Shown here: positions 13,178-20,509 of the stretch, in pieces
How positions within the stretch are numbered: position 1 is the stretch's first letter
How the letters are laid out: the number at the start of each line of letters is the position of its first letter
From: JAUVDZ01 sp964346325
GTDB taxonomy: Bacteria > Patescibacteriota > Gracilibacteria > UBA1369 > PNNO01
Assembly: GCA_964346325.1 (NCBI GenBank)
Contig: CAYFUK010000013.1
Span: forward strand, 1-24,419
Reading direction: 5' to 3'
Length of the DNA: 24,419 nucleotides
Position numbers and translations under genes: made by a program
Notes under the pieces: model-generated
Database searches by the model: none
What the model saw: only the letters and a program-made list of their open reading frames with translations
Told to the model about the DNA's origin: nothing

Positions 13178-15700
13178 ATGATTGATTTAATAATTCAACA
13201 TCCGATCTGGACTTTAGTGCTGTTAATAGCACTTATAATTTTGTTTAAACGCGGCGTATGGCTGTTCAGGTATCTTGTAGCTTTAAAATGGTCAAAAGAT
13301 CTGATATATCTTCGTGTAACTTTGCCAAGAGCCGATACAGCCAAAGATAAAGATAAACAGGTAGAAAAAGACTTCAGAGAAAAAATCGGTGTTATGGAGC
13401 AGTTTTACAGAAACATTCATGAGATTCGTGAATTGAACTGGAGAAACCGATTACGTAATTTTATTTTTAATTTGGATGTTGTTTCATTTGAATTGGTTGC
13501 GCAGAATAAGCAGGTTGAATTTTATATTGTCACTTATAAGCATTATTTTGAACTCATAGAGAAACAAATCACTTCTTATTACAAGGATGCCGATATTCAA
13601 ATTACAAAACCTTATGTGGTTGACCCAAAAGGATCGGTTGTCAGATGTTTTTATGCATATTTGGCAAAAGATGATTTTTATCCGATTAAAACTTATAAGA
13701 AGATTGAAAATGACCCGTTGAATAATTTGACAAATGTTCTTTCCAAACTCGGAGACGATGATAAAGGAGTATTTCAGTTCGTATTAAATCCGAGATCTGA
13801 CAGATGGCGTAAAAAAGCCGAAGCAGCCGGTTCTGCATTGTTCATGAATAAAAAACCAAAGGGTTTTTTACAAAAAATACCTTTATTGGGAGGGATAATA
13901 ACATTTTTTAAAAGTATAATTTTTGGATATGATAAAGTTAAGAATGACATCAAAACCGGCGCTCCTCAGGGCAGCCAATATGTAAGAATGCTTCAGACAA
14001 AAGAGGAAGTTGCAAAAATGATAGGTCAAAAATCCCAACATGTTGGATTTGATGCTACCGTAAGAATAATCACTTCAAGTAAAACATATAAAGATTCCTC
14101 GCAGATAATGTATAATATGACTCTTGCTTTAAACCTGTTTAAGGCTGCCGCCATGAATTATTTTCAGACCAAAAGGATGATTTTTATCGATAAATGGAAT
14201 ACAAAATTAATGCTTCATGCGTTTAAAAACCGGATTCATAATTATAAAATTATCCCGGTTATATTACGAGAAAGGATAAATCTTTTGACACCCGAAGAAT
14301 TAGCGGGAATGTATCATTTTCCCAATTCACGTTATAATTACACGCCGGTTATTAAATGGCTTGCTTACAAAGTTTTGCCGGCACCGGTAGATTTGCCCGG
14401 CGAAGGCGTTTATATGGGCAATAATGTTTACAGAGGAGAAATCAGAAAAGTTCGTATACTGCGTCAGGACCGTACAAGGCATCAATATATAATCGGTAAA
14501 TCCGGTGCAGGTAAATCTGCTTTTATAAGTTTTATGGCAAGGCAGGATATGTGGAACGGAGACGGAGTTTGTGTTGTTGACCCGCACGGTGATTTGATTG
14601 AAGATATTCTTACATATGTACCTAAAGAACGTGCGAAAGATGTAATTGTGTTTAATCCTTCCGATCAGGAAAGACCAATGGGGCTTAACATACTTGAGGC
14701 AAATAATTCCGAAGAACAGGATCTTGCTTCGTCACAGGCCACTGAAATTTTTATCAAATTATTTGGAGACGAGATATTCGGTCCGAGGATTCAGCACTAT
14801 TTTAGAAATGCGTGTTTAACTTTAATGGAAGATAAAGATGAAGGAGCAACATTGATCGATGTTCCGAGAATTTTTGTTGATAATGATTTTATGCAATATA
14901 AGGTTAAAAAAGTTAGAAACCCTGTTGTAAGATCTTTCTGGGAACATGAATATGCTCATACCGGAGAAAGAGAAAGGCAGGAAATGATACCTTATTTTTC
15001 ATCAAAATTCGGACCTTTTATTACAAATTCAATAATGCGTAATACAATCGGACAAACCAAATCCGCTTTTAATTTCAGGGAAGTAATGGATAAACAGAAA
15101 ATATTACTTATTAATCTTGCAAAAGGTAAAATAGGCGATTTGAACACACAGTTGCTCGGATTGGTGGTAGTGGCCCGCATTCAGATGGCTGCCATGAGTC
15201 GCGCCGACATGCCGGAGGATCAGCGTAAAGATTTTTATTTATATGTGGATGAGTTTCAGAATTTTGCAACCGACAGTTTTTGTTCGATTCTATCCGAGGC
15301 CCGAAAATACCATTTATGTTTGATCATGGCTCATCAATATATTAAGCAGTTGGTTCAAAAAGACAGCACACAAATTAGAGATGCGGTATTCGGTAACGTG
15401 GGTACCATGATGTCATTTAAAGTCGGCGCAGATGATGCGGAATATATGGCTAAGGAATACGCTCCTGTGCTGACAGAAGCCGATGTTCTGGGAATATCAA
15501 ACTATAAAGCTTATATAAAATTAAATATTAATAATACAACTTCCCGTCCTTTTTCAATGGAGACCATATGGGATACAAGTAAATCCAATAAAAAAATAGC
15601 TGAAATTGTAAAAGAATATTCCCGTATGAAATACGGAAGAAAGCGTGAATTTGTTGATCAGGAAATTGCTGCAAGAATAGGAATAGATTTAAATGTATAA
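13178..15700 (+). CDS. TraD/VirD4-like (type IV secretion DNA-binding type) membrane ATPase
   Basis: 840 residues. A single membrane segment lies at about 8-30 (LVLLIALIILF). Residues 40-400 are a poorly recognisable domain of long helices and strands that probably sits between membrane and motor, with a hydrophobic stretch near 228-250. The RecA-like motor follows: Walker A GKSGAGKS at 440-447, VDPHGD at about 467-472, Walker B LYVDEFQNF with D691/E692, and an AHQYIKQL sensor near 718. This belongs to the VirD4/TraD/HerA-like hexameric ATPases that pump DNA or protein across the membrane; homologues are common in CPR genomes, where they have been linked to conjugation-like DNA transfer or pilus function. 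No other secretion genes follow; the next gene is a DsbA-like lipoprotein 37 bases on. The substrate is unknown. Confidence 0.9.
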   Translation: MIDLIIQHPIWTLVLLIALIILFKRGVWLFRYLVALKWSKDLIYLRVTLPRADTAKDKDKQVEKDFREKIGVMEQFYRNIHEIRELNWRNRLRNFIFNLDVVSFELVAQNKQVEFYIVTYKHYFELIEKQITSYYKDADIQITKPYVVDPKGSVVRCFYAYLAKDDFYPIKTYKKIENDPLNNLTNVLSKLGDDDKGVFQFVLNPRSDRWRKKAEAAGSALFMNKKPKGFLQKIPLLGGIITFFKSIIFGYDKVKNDIKTGAPQGSQYVRMLQTKEEVAKMIGQKSQHVGFDATVRIITSSKTYKDSSQIMYNMTLALNLFKAAAMNYFQTKRMIFIDKWNTKLMLHAFKNRIHNYKIIPVILRERINLLTPEELAGMYHFPNSRYNYTPVIKWLAYKVLPAPVDLPGEGVYMGNNVYRGEIRKVRILRQDRTRHQYIIGKSGAGKSAFISFMARQDMWNGDGVCVVDPHGDLIEDILTYVPKERAKDVIVFNPSDQERPMGLNILEANNSEEQDLASSQATEIFIKLFGDEIFGPRIQHYFRNACLTLMEDKDEGATLIDVPRIFVDNDFMQYKVKKVRNPVVRSFWEHEYAHTGERERQEMIPYFSSKFGPFITNSIMRNTIGQTKSAFNFREVMDKQKILLINLAKGKIGDLNTQLLGLVVVARIQMAAMSRADMPEDQRKDFYLYVDEFQNFATDSFCSILSEARKYHLCLIMAHQYIKQLVQKDSTQIRDAVFGNVGTMMSFKVGADDAEYMAKEYAPVLTEADVLGISNYKAYIKLNINNTTSRPFSMETIWDTSKSNKKIAEIVKEYSRMKYGRKREFVDQEIAARIGIDLNV

Positions 15701-15737
15701 GTTGATAAAAAAAATAATTTAATGCATAATAATAAAC

Positions 15738-16388
15738 GTGAGTACTAAAATCATAAAATCGAAAAAATATTTATTGGCAATTAGCACAATTATTGCGGTT
15801 TTTATCTTAAATGCATGTAGTGATAATCAGATGCCGAATGATAGCGATATATATGTTGATCCATCAATAGATATAACTTATTCAAAAGGTAATGGCGATG
15901 CCGATATTATAGTTATTCAATTCGGAGAGTATGAATGCCAGTTTTGTTCAAAATTTGCTTTGGAGATATTGCCTGATTTACAGGAAGATTATATTGCGAC
16001 CGGAAAAATTATATATATTTTTAAAGATTTCCCGATAGAAAACAAGAAAAATTCAAAATTGGCCAGCCAGGCTTCTTATTGCGCCGGTGATCAGGGTGAA
16101 GAAAAATATTGGGAAATGCATATTAAATTGTTCGAAAATCATGATAAATTATCTGAAGAAGATTTATATAATTATGCTGAAGAAATCGAAGTCGAATCTG
16201 ATTCGTTTAAAACCTGCCTTACAAGCGGAAAATATAAAAATCTCGTTGCCAGAAACAAACAACAAGGTGAAAAATTGGATGTTAATAATAATCCGACTTT
16301 GATAATTAATAATGAAAAGTTGGTTGGATTACAACCATATGAAAATATTAAAAAAGTTATTGATACTCATCTGAAAGAAAAAGAATAA
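15738..16388 (+). CDS. DsbA-family thiol-disulfide oxidoreductase lipoprotein
   Basis: 216 residues with a lipoprotein signal peptide: KSKK, a hydrophobic stretch (LLAISTIIAVFIL) and a lipobox ending LNAC, with the lipidated Cys at 27. The thioredoxin-like domain has the active-site CQFC at 67-70 after QFGEYE, a helical insertion (about 90-160) with two further cysteines, and the cis-proline loop NNNPTLIIN. It should act outside the membrane, forming or isomerising disulfides in surface proteins. The start is GTG because it alone gives a full signal peptide; the next Met (about residue 32) is after the lipobox. It lies 37 bases after the ATPase gene, perhaps in the same transcript. No Shine-Dalgarno motif. 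Confidence 0.92.
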   Translation: MSTKIIKSKKYLLAISTIIAVFILNACSDNQMPNDSDIYVDPSIDITYSKGNGDADIIVIQFGEYECQFCSKFALEILPDLQEDYIATGKIIYIFKDFPIENKKNSKLASQASYCAGDQGEEKYWEMHIKLFENHDKLSEEDLYNYAEEIEVESDSFKTCLTSGKYKNLVARNKQQGEKLDVNNNPTLIINNEKLVGLQPYENIKKVIDTHLKEKE

Positions 16389-16390
16389 AT

Positions 16391-16915
16391 TTACCACCAG
16401 ACTTTTTTTATCTTAAGCCCGTAAGCTATAACATTTGCAAGTAAAGCAAATAATGGCGATATTATTAATAATATGATTATTAGTTTTAAGCTTGGTACCA
16501 CAATTAATGAACCAACAAGCAATCCACCGATCACATAGTCGATCTGATCAAATATAATCCAGGGTTTGCCGCTTTTAATACCCATTCGTCTTTTAAAGTA
16601 GCTTTTTATAAGATCACCGAATAAAGCTCCGAATCCAAGATAAAAGCTTAGTAATAAAGTAAACATCAGGTTGTTTTCCCAGGTTGAGAAATCATATAAG
16701 CCAAAAGAAAATTGTATAAGGCCTGTAATCAAAGCACCGATTATTCCAATAAAAAAACCTCTGTATGTCTTTGACTCCCCAAAAACCTTTTTATTGATGG
16801 GTTTTGCTAATCTTTTAAATATTTTTAATCCGCTTGCAATAACCGGCATTGCATTTGCAACATATGCGGGAAGAAAAAATATAATGGATGCAAGAAGTAA
16901 ATTTAAAAAATTCAT
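16391..16915 (-). CDS. CDP-archaeol synthase-like (CarS/DUF46) membrane protein
   Basis: 174 residues with about five hydrophobic segments. The conserved cytosolic loop is GDLIKSYFKRRMGIKSGKPW (100-119) followed by DQIDYVIGG (123-131), the CarS/CdsA-type catalytic pattern with D101, K104, KRR 108-110 and D123/D126. CarS moves CTP onto an unsaturated ether lipid in archaea; bacterial relatives of this family are known but their substrate is not settled, so CTP-dependent activation of an isoprenoid or lipid alcohol is inferred. I chose the ATG at 16915; the frame stays open upstream, but the ATG at 16963 lies inside the tRNA-Met gene. It sits 20 bases downstream of that tRNA on the same strand, so both probably share a transcript. 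Confidence 0.8.
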   Translation of the reverse strand: MNFLNLLLASIIFFLPAYVANAMPVIASGLKIFKRLAKPINKKVFGESKTYRGFFIGIIGALITGLIQFSFGLYDFSTWENNLMFTLLLSFYLGFGALFGDLIKSYFKRRMGIKSGKPWIIFDQIDYVIGGLLVGSLIVVPSLKLIIILLIISPLFALLANVIAYGLKIKKVWW

Positions 16916-16935
16916 AATACCAAAATATTGTAAAA

Positions 16936-17012
16936 TGGTAGCAGGGGAGGGGATCGAACCCACGACCTCGGGCTTATGAGTCCCGCGCTCTAACCAACTG
17001 AGCTACCCTGCC
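16936..17012 (-). tRNA. tRNA-Met (CAU), probably elongator, CCA encoded
   Basis: Minus-strand cloverleaf of 77 nt with encoded CCA. The anticodon loop is CTCATAA, giving CAU; D arm GCTC/GAGC; T loop TTCGATC. The acceptor stem opens with a G1-U72 pair. There is an A-G apposition at 31/39 and a U-U at 50/64, so it is slightly imperfect. It lacks the C1-A72 mismatch of initiators. tRNA-Ile2 (CAU modified to lysidine) cannot be excluded. Confidence 0.85.
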
Positions 17013-17033
17013 GAAAAATATAGTGCGAATAGT

Positions 17034-17062
17034 ATTTTAAAGCCAGAACTCTAATGTTGCAA
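17034..17062 (-). promoter_or_regulatory. Promoter of tRNA-Met and the CarS-like gene
   Basis: On the minus strand TTGCAA (17057-17062), 17 bases, TAAAAT (17034-17039). The start would be near 17027, about 15 bases before the tRNA. Confidence 0.6.
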
Positions 17063-17073
17063 GGTTTTATTAT

Positions 17074-17826
17074 TTAAAAGATTTTTGCACTTAAACTGAA
17101 TCTCACAATACCCGGTATAAGTAAATTCGGATCGGTTTTTCTTACTTTTTCAATTTGCGGATTGCTATGCATCGGTTCGAAATAATACTCATTACCATCA
17201 ATATATATTCTTTTAACTCCAATTTCATTTTTATAAAATACAGTAAATAATTTACCACTGTTTTCATCACCTATTTCATTGTTTCGTATAAATTCACCAA
17301 TCAAAATATCACCTATATCTAAACCAAATTCAGGATAATCTCTGATAAACACCTGTACGGCTATAAGTTTGTCAGTGGATTTAAAGAATTTTATAGTATT
17401 TTTTAAATATTTTTTTGATAAATAAATATATCGGTCCGTTCGGTTTTTTAATTCAATAATATCATTCATAGATTTTTTTTGAATTTTAGTAACATCAATA
17501 AAAGGAATTGCAAGTATATCTTCATTAAAATCAGTTTGGATGTCTTTTTCAATGAGTGATACTATTTTATCCCATTTTTTTGCCTTATCTACGTAAGTCA
17601 TTAATCCGCGTGTATCTTCCCCGAAAAAATATCCCACGGGTTTATTCAGAAATTCCGCGATCCTTAATAATTCCCATACTTTGGGAGTGTATCTTCCCTG
17701 AGTAATGTTTGTAACATAAGCTCTTGATTTATTAATCATGTTGGCGAGCTCCGTTTGAGTTTTATTTGATTCTGTTAAGCCTTTTTTTATACGGTGCGCA
17801 ATAAGATTTTTTGCATATTGGTTCAT
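17074..17826 (-). CDS. XRE-family regulator with a degenerate S24 (LexA/CI-like) C-terminal domain
   Basis: 250 residues. Residues 8-70 are an XRE helix-turn-helix (KTQTELANMINKSRAYVTNI as the DNA-contacting part, ending in GYFFGED). Residues about 152-225 follow the LexA/CI S24 fold: AVQVFIRDYPEFGLDIGDIL aligns with the region of LexA that carries the catalytic Ser, and GVKRIYIDG with the catalytic Lys. Lys205 is kept, but the Ser position is Asp163, so self-cleavage seems impossible. It is probably a dimerising repressor relieved by ligand or partner instead of by cleavage. The promoter and palindromes at 17859-17918 suggest it controls itself and a divergent transcript. Confidence 0.8.
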   Translation of the reverse strand: MNQYAKNLIAHRIKKGLTESNKTQTELANMINKSRAYVTNITQGRYTPKVWELLRIAEFLNKPVGYFFGEDTRGLMTYVDKAKKWDKIVSLIEKDIQTDFNEDILAIPFIDVTKIQKKSMNDIIELKNRTDRYIYLSKKYLKNTIKFFKSTDKLIAVQVFIRDYPEFGLDIGDILIGEFIRNNEIGDENSGKLFTVFYKNEIGVKRIYIDGNEYYFEPMHSNPQIEKVRKTDPNLLIPGIVRFSLSAKIF

Positions 17827-17858
17827 TTTTATAATTAATGTTAACAGGTACTAAACAT

Positions 17859-17887
17859 ATTATTTACCTATGTGTAATTTTTGTAAA
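17859..17887 (-). promoter_or_regulatory. Promoter of the XRE regulator
   Basis: On the minus strand TTTACA (17882-17887), 17 bases, AATAAT (17859-17864). The -35 overlaps the left arm of the inverted repeat that starts at 17883. Confidence 0.45.
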
Positions 17888-17918
17888 GTTAAAAAGAATA
17901 TACTTTACATTATGTAAA
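17883..17918. promoter_or_regulatory. Palindromic operator candidates between the XRE gene and a divergent promoter
   Basis: GTAAAGT (17883-17889) and ACTTTAC (17902-17908) form a perfect inverted repeat with a 12-base gap. TTTACATTATGTAAA (17904-17918) is a perfect 15-base palindrome that shares the middle half-site. Together they give three GTAAA/TTTAC half-sites across the -35 boxes of both divergent promoters. Confidence 0.6.
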
Positions 17919-17932
17919 TTTTTTTTTAAATT
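17904..17932 (+). promoter_or_regulatory. Candidate divergent promoter for a short RNA
   Basis: TTTACA (17904-17909), 17 bases, TAAATT (17927-17932). The -35 is the left half of the 15-base palindrome. The start would be near 17939. Confidence 0.45.
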
Positions 17933-17938
17933 AATAAT

Positions 17939-18007
17939 TGGTTTTAGAGAAATCTTTCAAGAGAGAGAGGCTTAGAACAAAGGGCACCAAACGGTGCTTT
18001 TTGTTTT
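17939..18007 (+). ncRNA. Candidate small RNA or leader with hairpin and terminator
   Basis: About 67 nt between a promoter-like pair and a terminator, with no open reading frame of note. A first stem-loop pairs GTTTTAG (17941-17947) with TTAGAAC (17972-17978) and, inside it, TCTTTC (17953-17958) with GAGAGA (17963-17968) around an AAGA loop. The terminator follows directly. It could be a free RNA, or an attenuator for pgsA, whose start lies 45 bases beyond. No known RNA family is recognised. Confidence 0.4.
17980..18007 (+). terminator. Rho-independent terminator upstream of pgsA
   Basis: GCACC (17984-17988), loop AAAC, GGTGC (17993-17997), extended by G-U pairs, then TTTTTGTTTT. It faces the plus strand although the upstream gene is on the minus strand, so it must end a plus-strand transcript begun after 17826. 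Confidence 0.75.
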
Positions 18008-18020
18008 AACTATTTTACTT

Positions 18021-18026
18021 TATAAT
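18021..18026 (+). promoter_or_regulatory. -10 box of pgsA
   Basis: A perfect TATAAT lies 25 bases before the pgsA start and just after the terminator. No clear -35 box is visible. Confidence 0.45.
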
Positions 18027-18051
18027 AGGCTCTGTTTGATAACCAAAAATA

Positions 18052-18600
18052 ATGTCCATACCTAATATTATTTCGCTTCTTAGAATTCTTTTTATACCTA
18101 TAATAATTACTGTAATTTTTATTGATTTTCCGAATCATTATTTTATTGCTTTAATATTATATCTGGTTGTTATGGTTTCCGATTTGGTGGATGGTTATAT
18201 TGCAAGAAAATATAAGTCCGAAACTAAATTAGGACGCTTCTTGGATCCTTTGGCTGATAAATTGCTGAATATATTAATGATGGTTACATTAACATATTTA
18301 CAAATATTTCCTTTATGGATCGTACTTTTACAAATAGCACGTGATTTGGTTGTTGATGCGATTATAAATTTACAGGCTTCGTTAAAAATGTTTACCAGTG
18401 CCATTATAGGTGCGAAAATACGAACCTTTTTACTGACTGCTTCTGTTGCGGTTGGAATTCTGGCTTTATCAACTTATAATACCTCTTTTATTGATGCAGC
18501 TTATTATTTGCTTATTACATCTTTTGTTTCCGGATTTATCGGTATTATCAAACCGACTGTTTCAATAGGTAAGAAGATATTGAATAAATGGGAAGCTTAA
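18052..18600 (+). CDS. pgsA: CDP-alcohol phosphatidyltransferase, PgsA-like
   Basis: 182 residues, an integral membrane enzyme of the CDP-OH-P transferase family. The full motif D-x2-D-G-x2-A-R-x8-G-x3-D-x3-D is intact: D44, D47, G48, A51, R52, G61, D65 and D69. PgsA makes phosphatidylglycerol phosphate from CDP-diacylglycerol and glycerol 3-phosphate; the acceptor alcohol cannot be fixed from the motif, but NIISLLRILFIPIII at the start is PgsA-like. Several membrane helices follow, and the protein ends in a short basic tail. It lies near a CarS-like gene that makes a CDP-activated lipid in relatives. The start has no Shine-Dalgarno motif. Confidence 0.87.
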   Translation: MSIPNIISLLRILFIPIIITVIFIDFPNHYFIALILYLVVMVSDLVDGYIARKYKSETKLGRFLDPLADKLLNILMMVTLTYLQIFPLWIVLLQIARDLVVDAIINLQASLKMFTSAIIGAKIRTFLLTASVAVGILALSTYNTSFIDAAYYLLITSFVSGFIGIIKPTVSIGKKILNKWEA

Positions 18601-18612
18601 TATTTTTTATTT

Positions 18613-18687
18613 TGGTTGCGGGGGCAGGATTCGAACCTGCGACCTCCGGGTTATGAGCCCGACGAGCTGCCACTGCTCTACCCCGCG
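18613..18687 (-). tRNA. Initiator tRNA-fMet (CAU), CCA encoded
   Basis: 75 nt on the minus strand. Both initiator hallmarks are present: the unpaired C1-A72 end of the acceptor (CGCGGGG / CCCCGCA) and three consecutive G-C pairs in the anticodon stem (TCGGG-CTCATAA-CCCGG). The T loop is TTCGAAT and CCA is encoded at 18613-18615. Confidence 0.95.
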
Positions 18688-18702
18688 TTATTGAGTATGT
18701 GT

Positions 18703-18730
18703 ATTATAGATATATCATTCTCAATGTCAA
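18703..18730 (-). promoter_or_regulatory. Consensus promoter of tRNA-fMet
   Basis: On the minus strand a perfect TTGACA (18725-18730), 16 bases, and a perfect TATAAT (18703-18708). It begins just after the stop of the FtsB-like gene. The start would be near 18696. Confidence 0.8.
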
Positions 18731-18731
18731 G

Positions 18732-19145
18732 TTATCTGTATGGATTGTCCCGAAAGATAAATACTCTCCATTTTTCAAAATTTGATAATTTTTCCAAATC
18801 TTTTTTACTTATTGTTTCAAGATCCAAATCGTCTTTTTCATTAATATTATTATTTTTTGAGGAAATAATAATTAGTTCTTCTCCCGGATTAACAAGCCCT
18901 TTATTTTGTTTTAAGATTTTATCAATATAGCTTTCTGAAGTAACATAATCGAATTCTTGGACAAGTTTGCGGTTTTGTTCTTCTATACGTTTGTTTTCTT
19001 CTTCGAAATCTTCAATATAAATATCGATTTGATGGCTCTTGTAAAAAGCCAGTGTTAAAGAATATAATAGGTATGCACTTAAAATAATTAAACCTATAAT
19101 TACAAAATTCGTAAAATTTGATGGTTGATCGTTTTTATTCTGCAT
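18732..19145 (-). CDS. FtsB/DivIC-like septum formation initiator
   Basis: 137 residues. A short cytoplasmic N-terminus is followed by one membrane helix (about 13-34, FVIIGLIILSAYLLYSLTLA), then a coiled coil (IEDFEEENKRIEEQNRKL), then the family's end block (ESYIDKILKQNKGLVNPGEE). This is the bitopic layout of FtsB/DivIC, which joins FtsL and FtsQ/DivIB at the division site. The C-terminal ~45 residues after the GEE motif (NNNINEKDDLDLET...) are longer and charged and are not recognised. It diverges from murC, another division/cell-wall gene, with 38 bases between starts. An extended -10 box TGCTAAAAT lies at 19170-19178. Confidence 0.82.
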   Translation of the reverse strand: MQNKNDQPSNFTNFVIIGLIILSAYLLYSLTLAFYKSHQIDIYIEDFEEENKRIEEQNRKLVQEFDYVTSESYIDKILKQNKGLVNPGEELIIISSKNNNINEKDDLDLETISKKDLEKLSNFEKWRVFIFRDNPYR

Positions 19146-19169
19146 GATAATAAAATTGTAGGCGAAAAA

Positions 19170-19178
19170 ATTTTAGCA
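19170..19178 (-). promoter_or_regulatory. Extended -10 promoter of the FtsB-like gene
   Basis: On the minus strand TGCTAAAAT. The start would be near 19163, with an 18-base leader. No clear -35 is seen. Confidence 0.5.
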
Positions 19179-19183
19179 TATAT

Positions 19184-20509
19184 ATGACAAAAAAAATACA
19201 TTTAATAGGAATAGGAGGCATAGGGATGAGCGGACTTGCTCAAATTCTTCATGAACGGGGGAACATAATTACAGGTTCGGACATTGAGGAATCCGGACTC
19301 ATACAAAAGATGAAAGACAAAGGAATCAATATTAATATTGGTCATTCTGATGATAATTTAGCTAATGACACCCAAAAAGTAATTTATTCATCTGCAATTC
19401 CGCAAAATAATCCGGAATTAATAAAGGCCAAAGAACTAAACCTGCCATTATTAAGTTATGCAGAAGCAATAAAGGAATTTACACATGATTCATACACGAT
19501 TGCCGTAGCCGGGACACACGGTAAAACAACCGTAACGGCATTATCCGCTCTTGCCTTAATTGCAGGACATAAAGATCCAACAGTAATCATCGGTTCACAA
19601 TTAAAAGAATTTGATAATCAGAATTACAGATTGGGTTCAGATGATTATTTTATTGTTGAAGCATGTGAATATAAAAGAAATTTTTTAAATTATTCACCGA
19701 ATATAATAATTTTAACCAATATAGAAGCTGAACATCTGGATTATTTTAAAGATCTTGAAGATTATAAAAACGCTTTTAAAGAATTTATATCAAAACTATC
19801 GGAGGATGGTTTTATAATTGCAAACGGTGATGACGAAAATGTTTTGGATATTGTAAAAGATGCAGATGCTCAGGTGATTCTGTTTCATGATGATGATGAA
19901 AGGTTAAAACAGATTGAATTACAGATTCCCGGTGATTTTAATAAGTTAAATGCACTTTGTGCTTTGATTTTAGGTCAAATTTTAAATATCGAACGTAAAA
20001 TAATTCTTAAAGAATTCGCGAAATTTCAAGGAACATGGAGGCGCTTTGAGATACTGGGGAGATTTTATAATATGACTGTAATAAGCGATTATGCACATCA
20101 TCCCACAGCAATAAATGAGACATTAAAAGCAACACTGGAAAAATATCCCGGTTCAAAAATATGCTGTATATTTCAACCTCATCAATACAACAGAACAAAA
20201 AAGTTTTTAAATGAATTCGGACAAGCTTTTAAAAAAGCTAAAACCGTTATTCTACCGAATATTTATGAAGTAAGGGACAAAAAAGAAGATATTGAATCAA
20301 TAAAACCGGATGATCTTGCAGAATCCATACGTAATAACGGAACTCAAGCAGTTTTAAAATATGAATACGAAGAAATAAAAAAGTTTCTTGAAGATAATAA
20401 ATCCGAATTTGATATTTTGCTGGTTATGGGAGCCGGGGATATATGGAAATTTGCCGAACACTATCTTCCGCAGAATAACAAGGAGTTTTGTGAAAGCTGT
20501 ATGGATTAA
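19184..20509 (+). CDS. murC: UDP-N-acetylmuramate-L-alanine ligase
   Basis: 441 residues, an ATP-dependent ligase that adds L-Ala to UDP-MurNAc in peptidoglycan synthesis. The N-terminal Rossmann motif is IGIGGIGMSGLAQIL (8-22). The ATP loop AGTHGKTT is at 109-116. Also visible are VEACEYKRNFLN, TNIEAEHLDYF, the MurC-typical SDYAHHPTAI and FQPHQYNRT. Length is slightly under the usual 460. It is divergent from the FtsB-like gene. The start has no Shine-Dalgarno motif. Its TAA shares three bases with the stop of the convergent cysS. Confidence 0.95.
   Translation: MTKKIHLIGIGGIGMSGLAQILHERGNIITGSDIEESGLIQKMKDKGININIGHSDDNLANDTQKVIYSSAIPQNNPELIKAKELNLPLLSYAEAIKEFTHDSYTIAVAGTHGKTTVTALSALALIAGHKDPTVIIGSQLKEFDNQNYRLGSDDYFIVEACEYKRNFLNYSPNIIILTNIEAEHLDYFKDLEDYKNAFKEFISKLSEDGFIIANGDDENVLDIVKDADAQVILFHDDDERLKQIELQIPGDFNKLNALCALILGQILNIERKIILKEFAKFQGTWRRFEILGRFYNMTVISDYAHHPTAINETLKATLEKYPGSKICCIFQPHQYNRTKKFLNEFGQAFKKAKTVILPNIYEVRDKKEDIESIKPDDLAESIRNNGTQAVLKYEYEEIKKFLEDNKSEFDILLVMGAGDIWKFAEHYLPQNNKEFCESCMD

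Noticed and set aside
16916..16963. Longer CarS-like start at 16963
   Set aside because: It would place the start inside tRNA-Met; the ATG at 16915 is followed at once by a good membrane helix.
19156..19184. murC promoter TTGTAG-N17-TATATA
   Set aside because: Good spacing, but the -10 ends at the A of the ATG, so transcription would start within the coding region.
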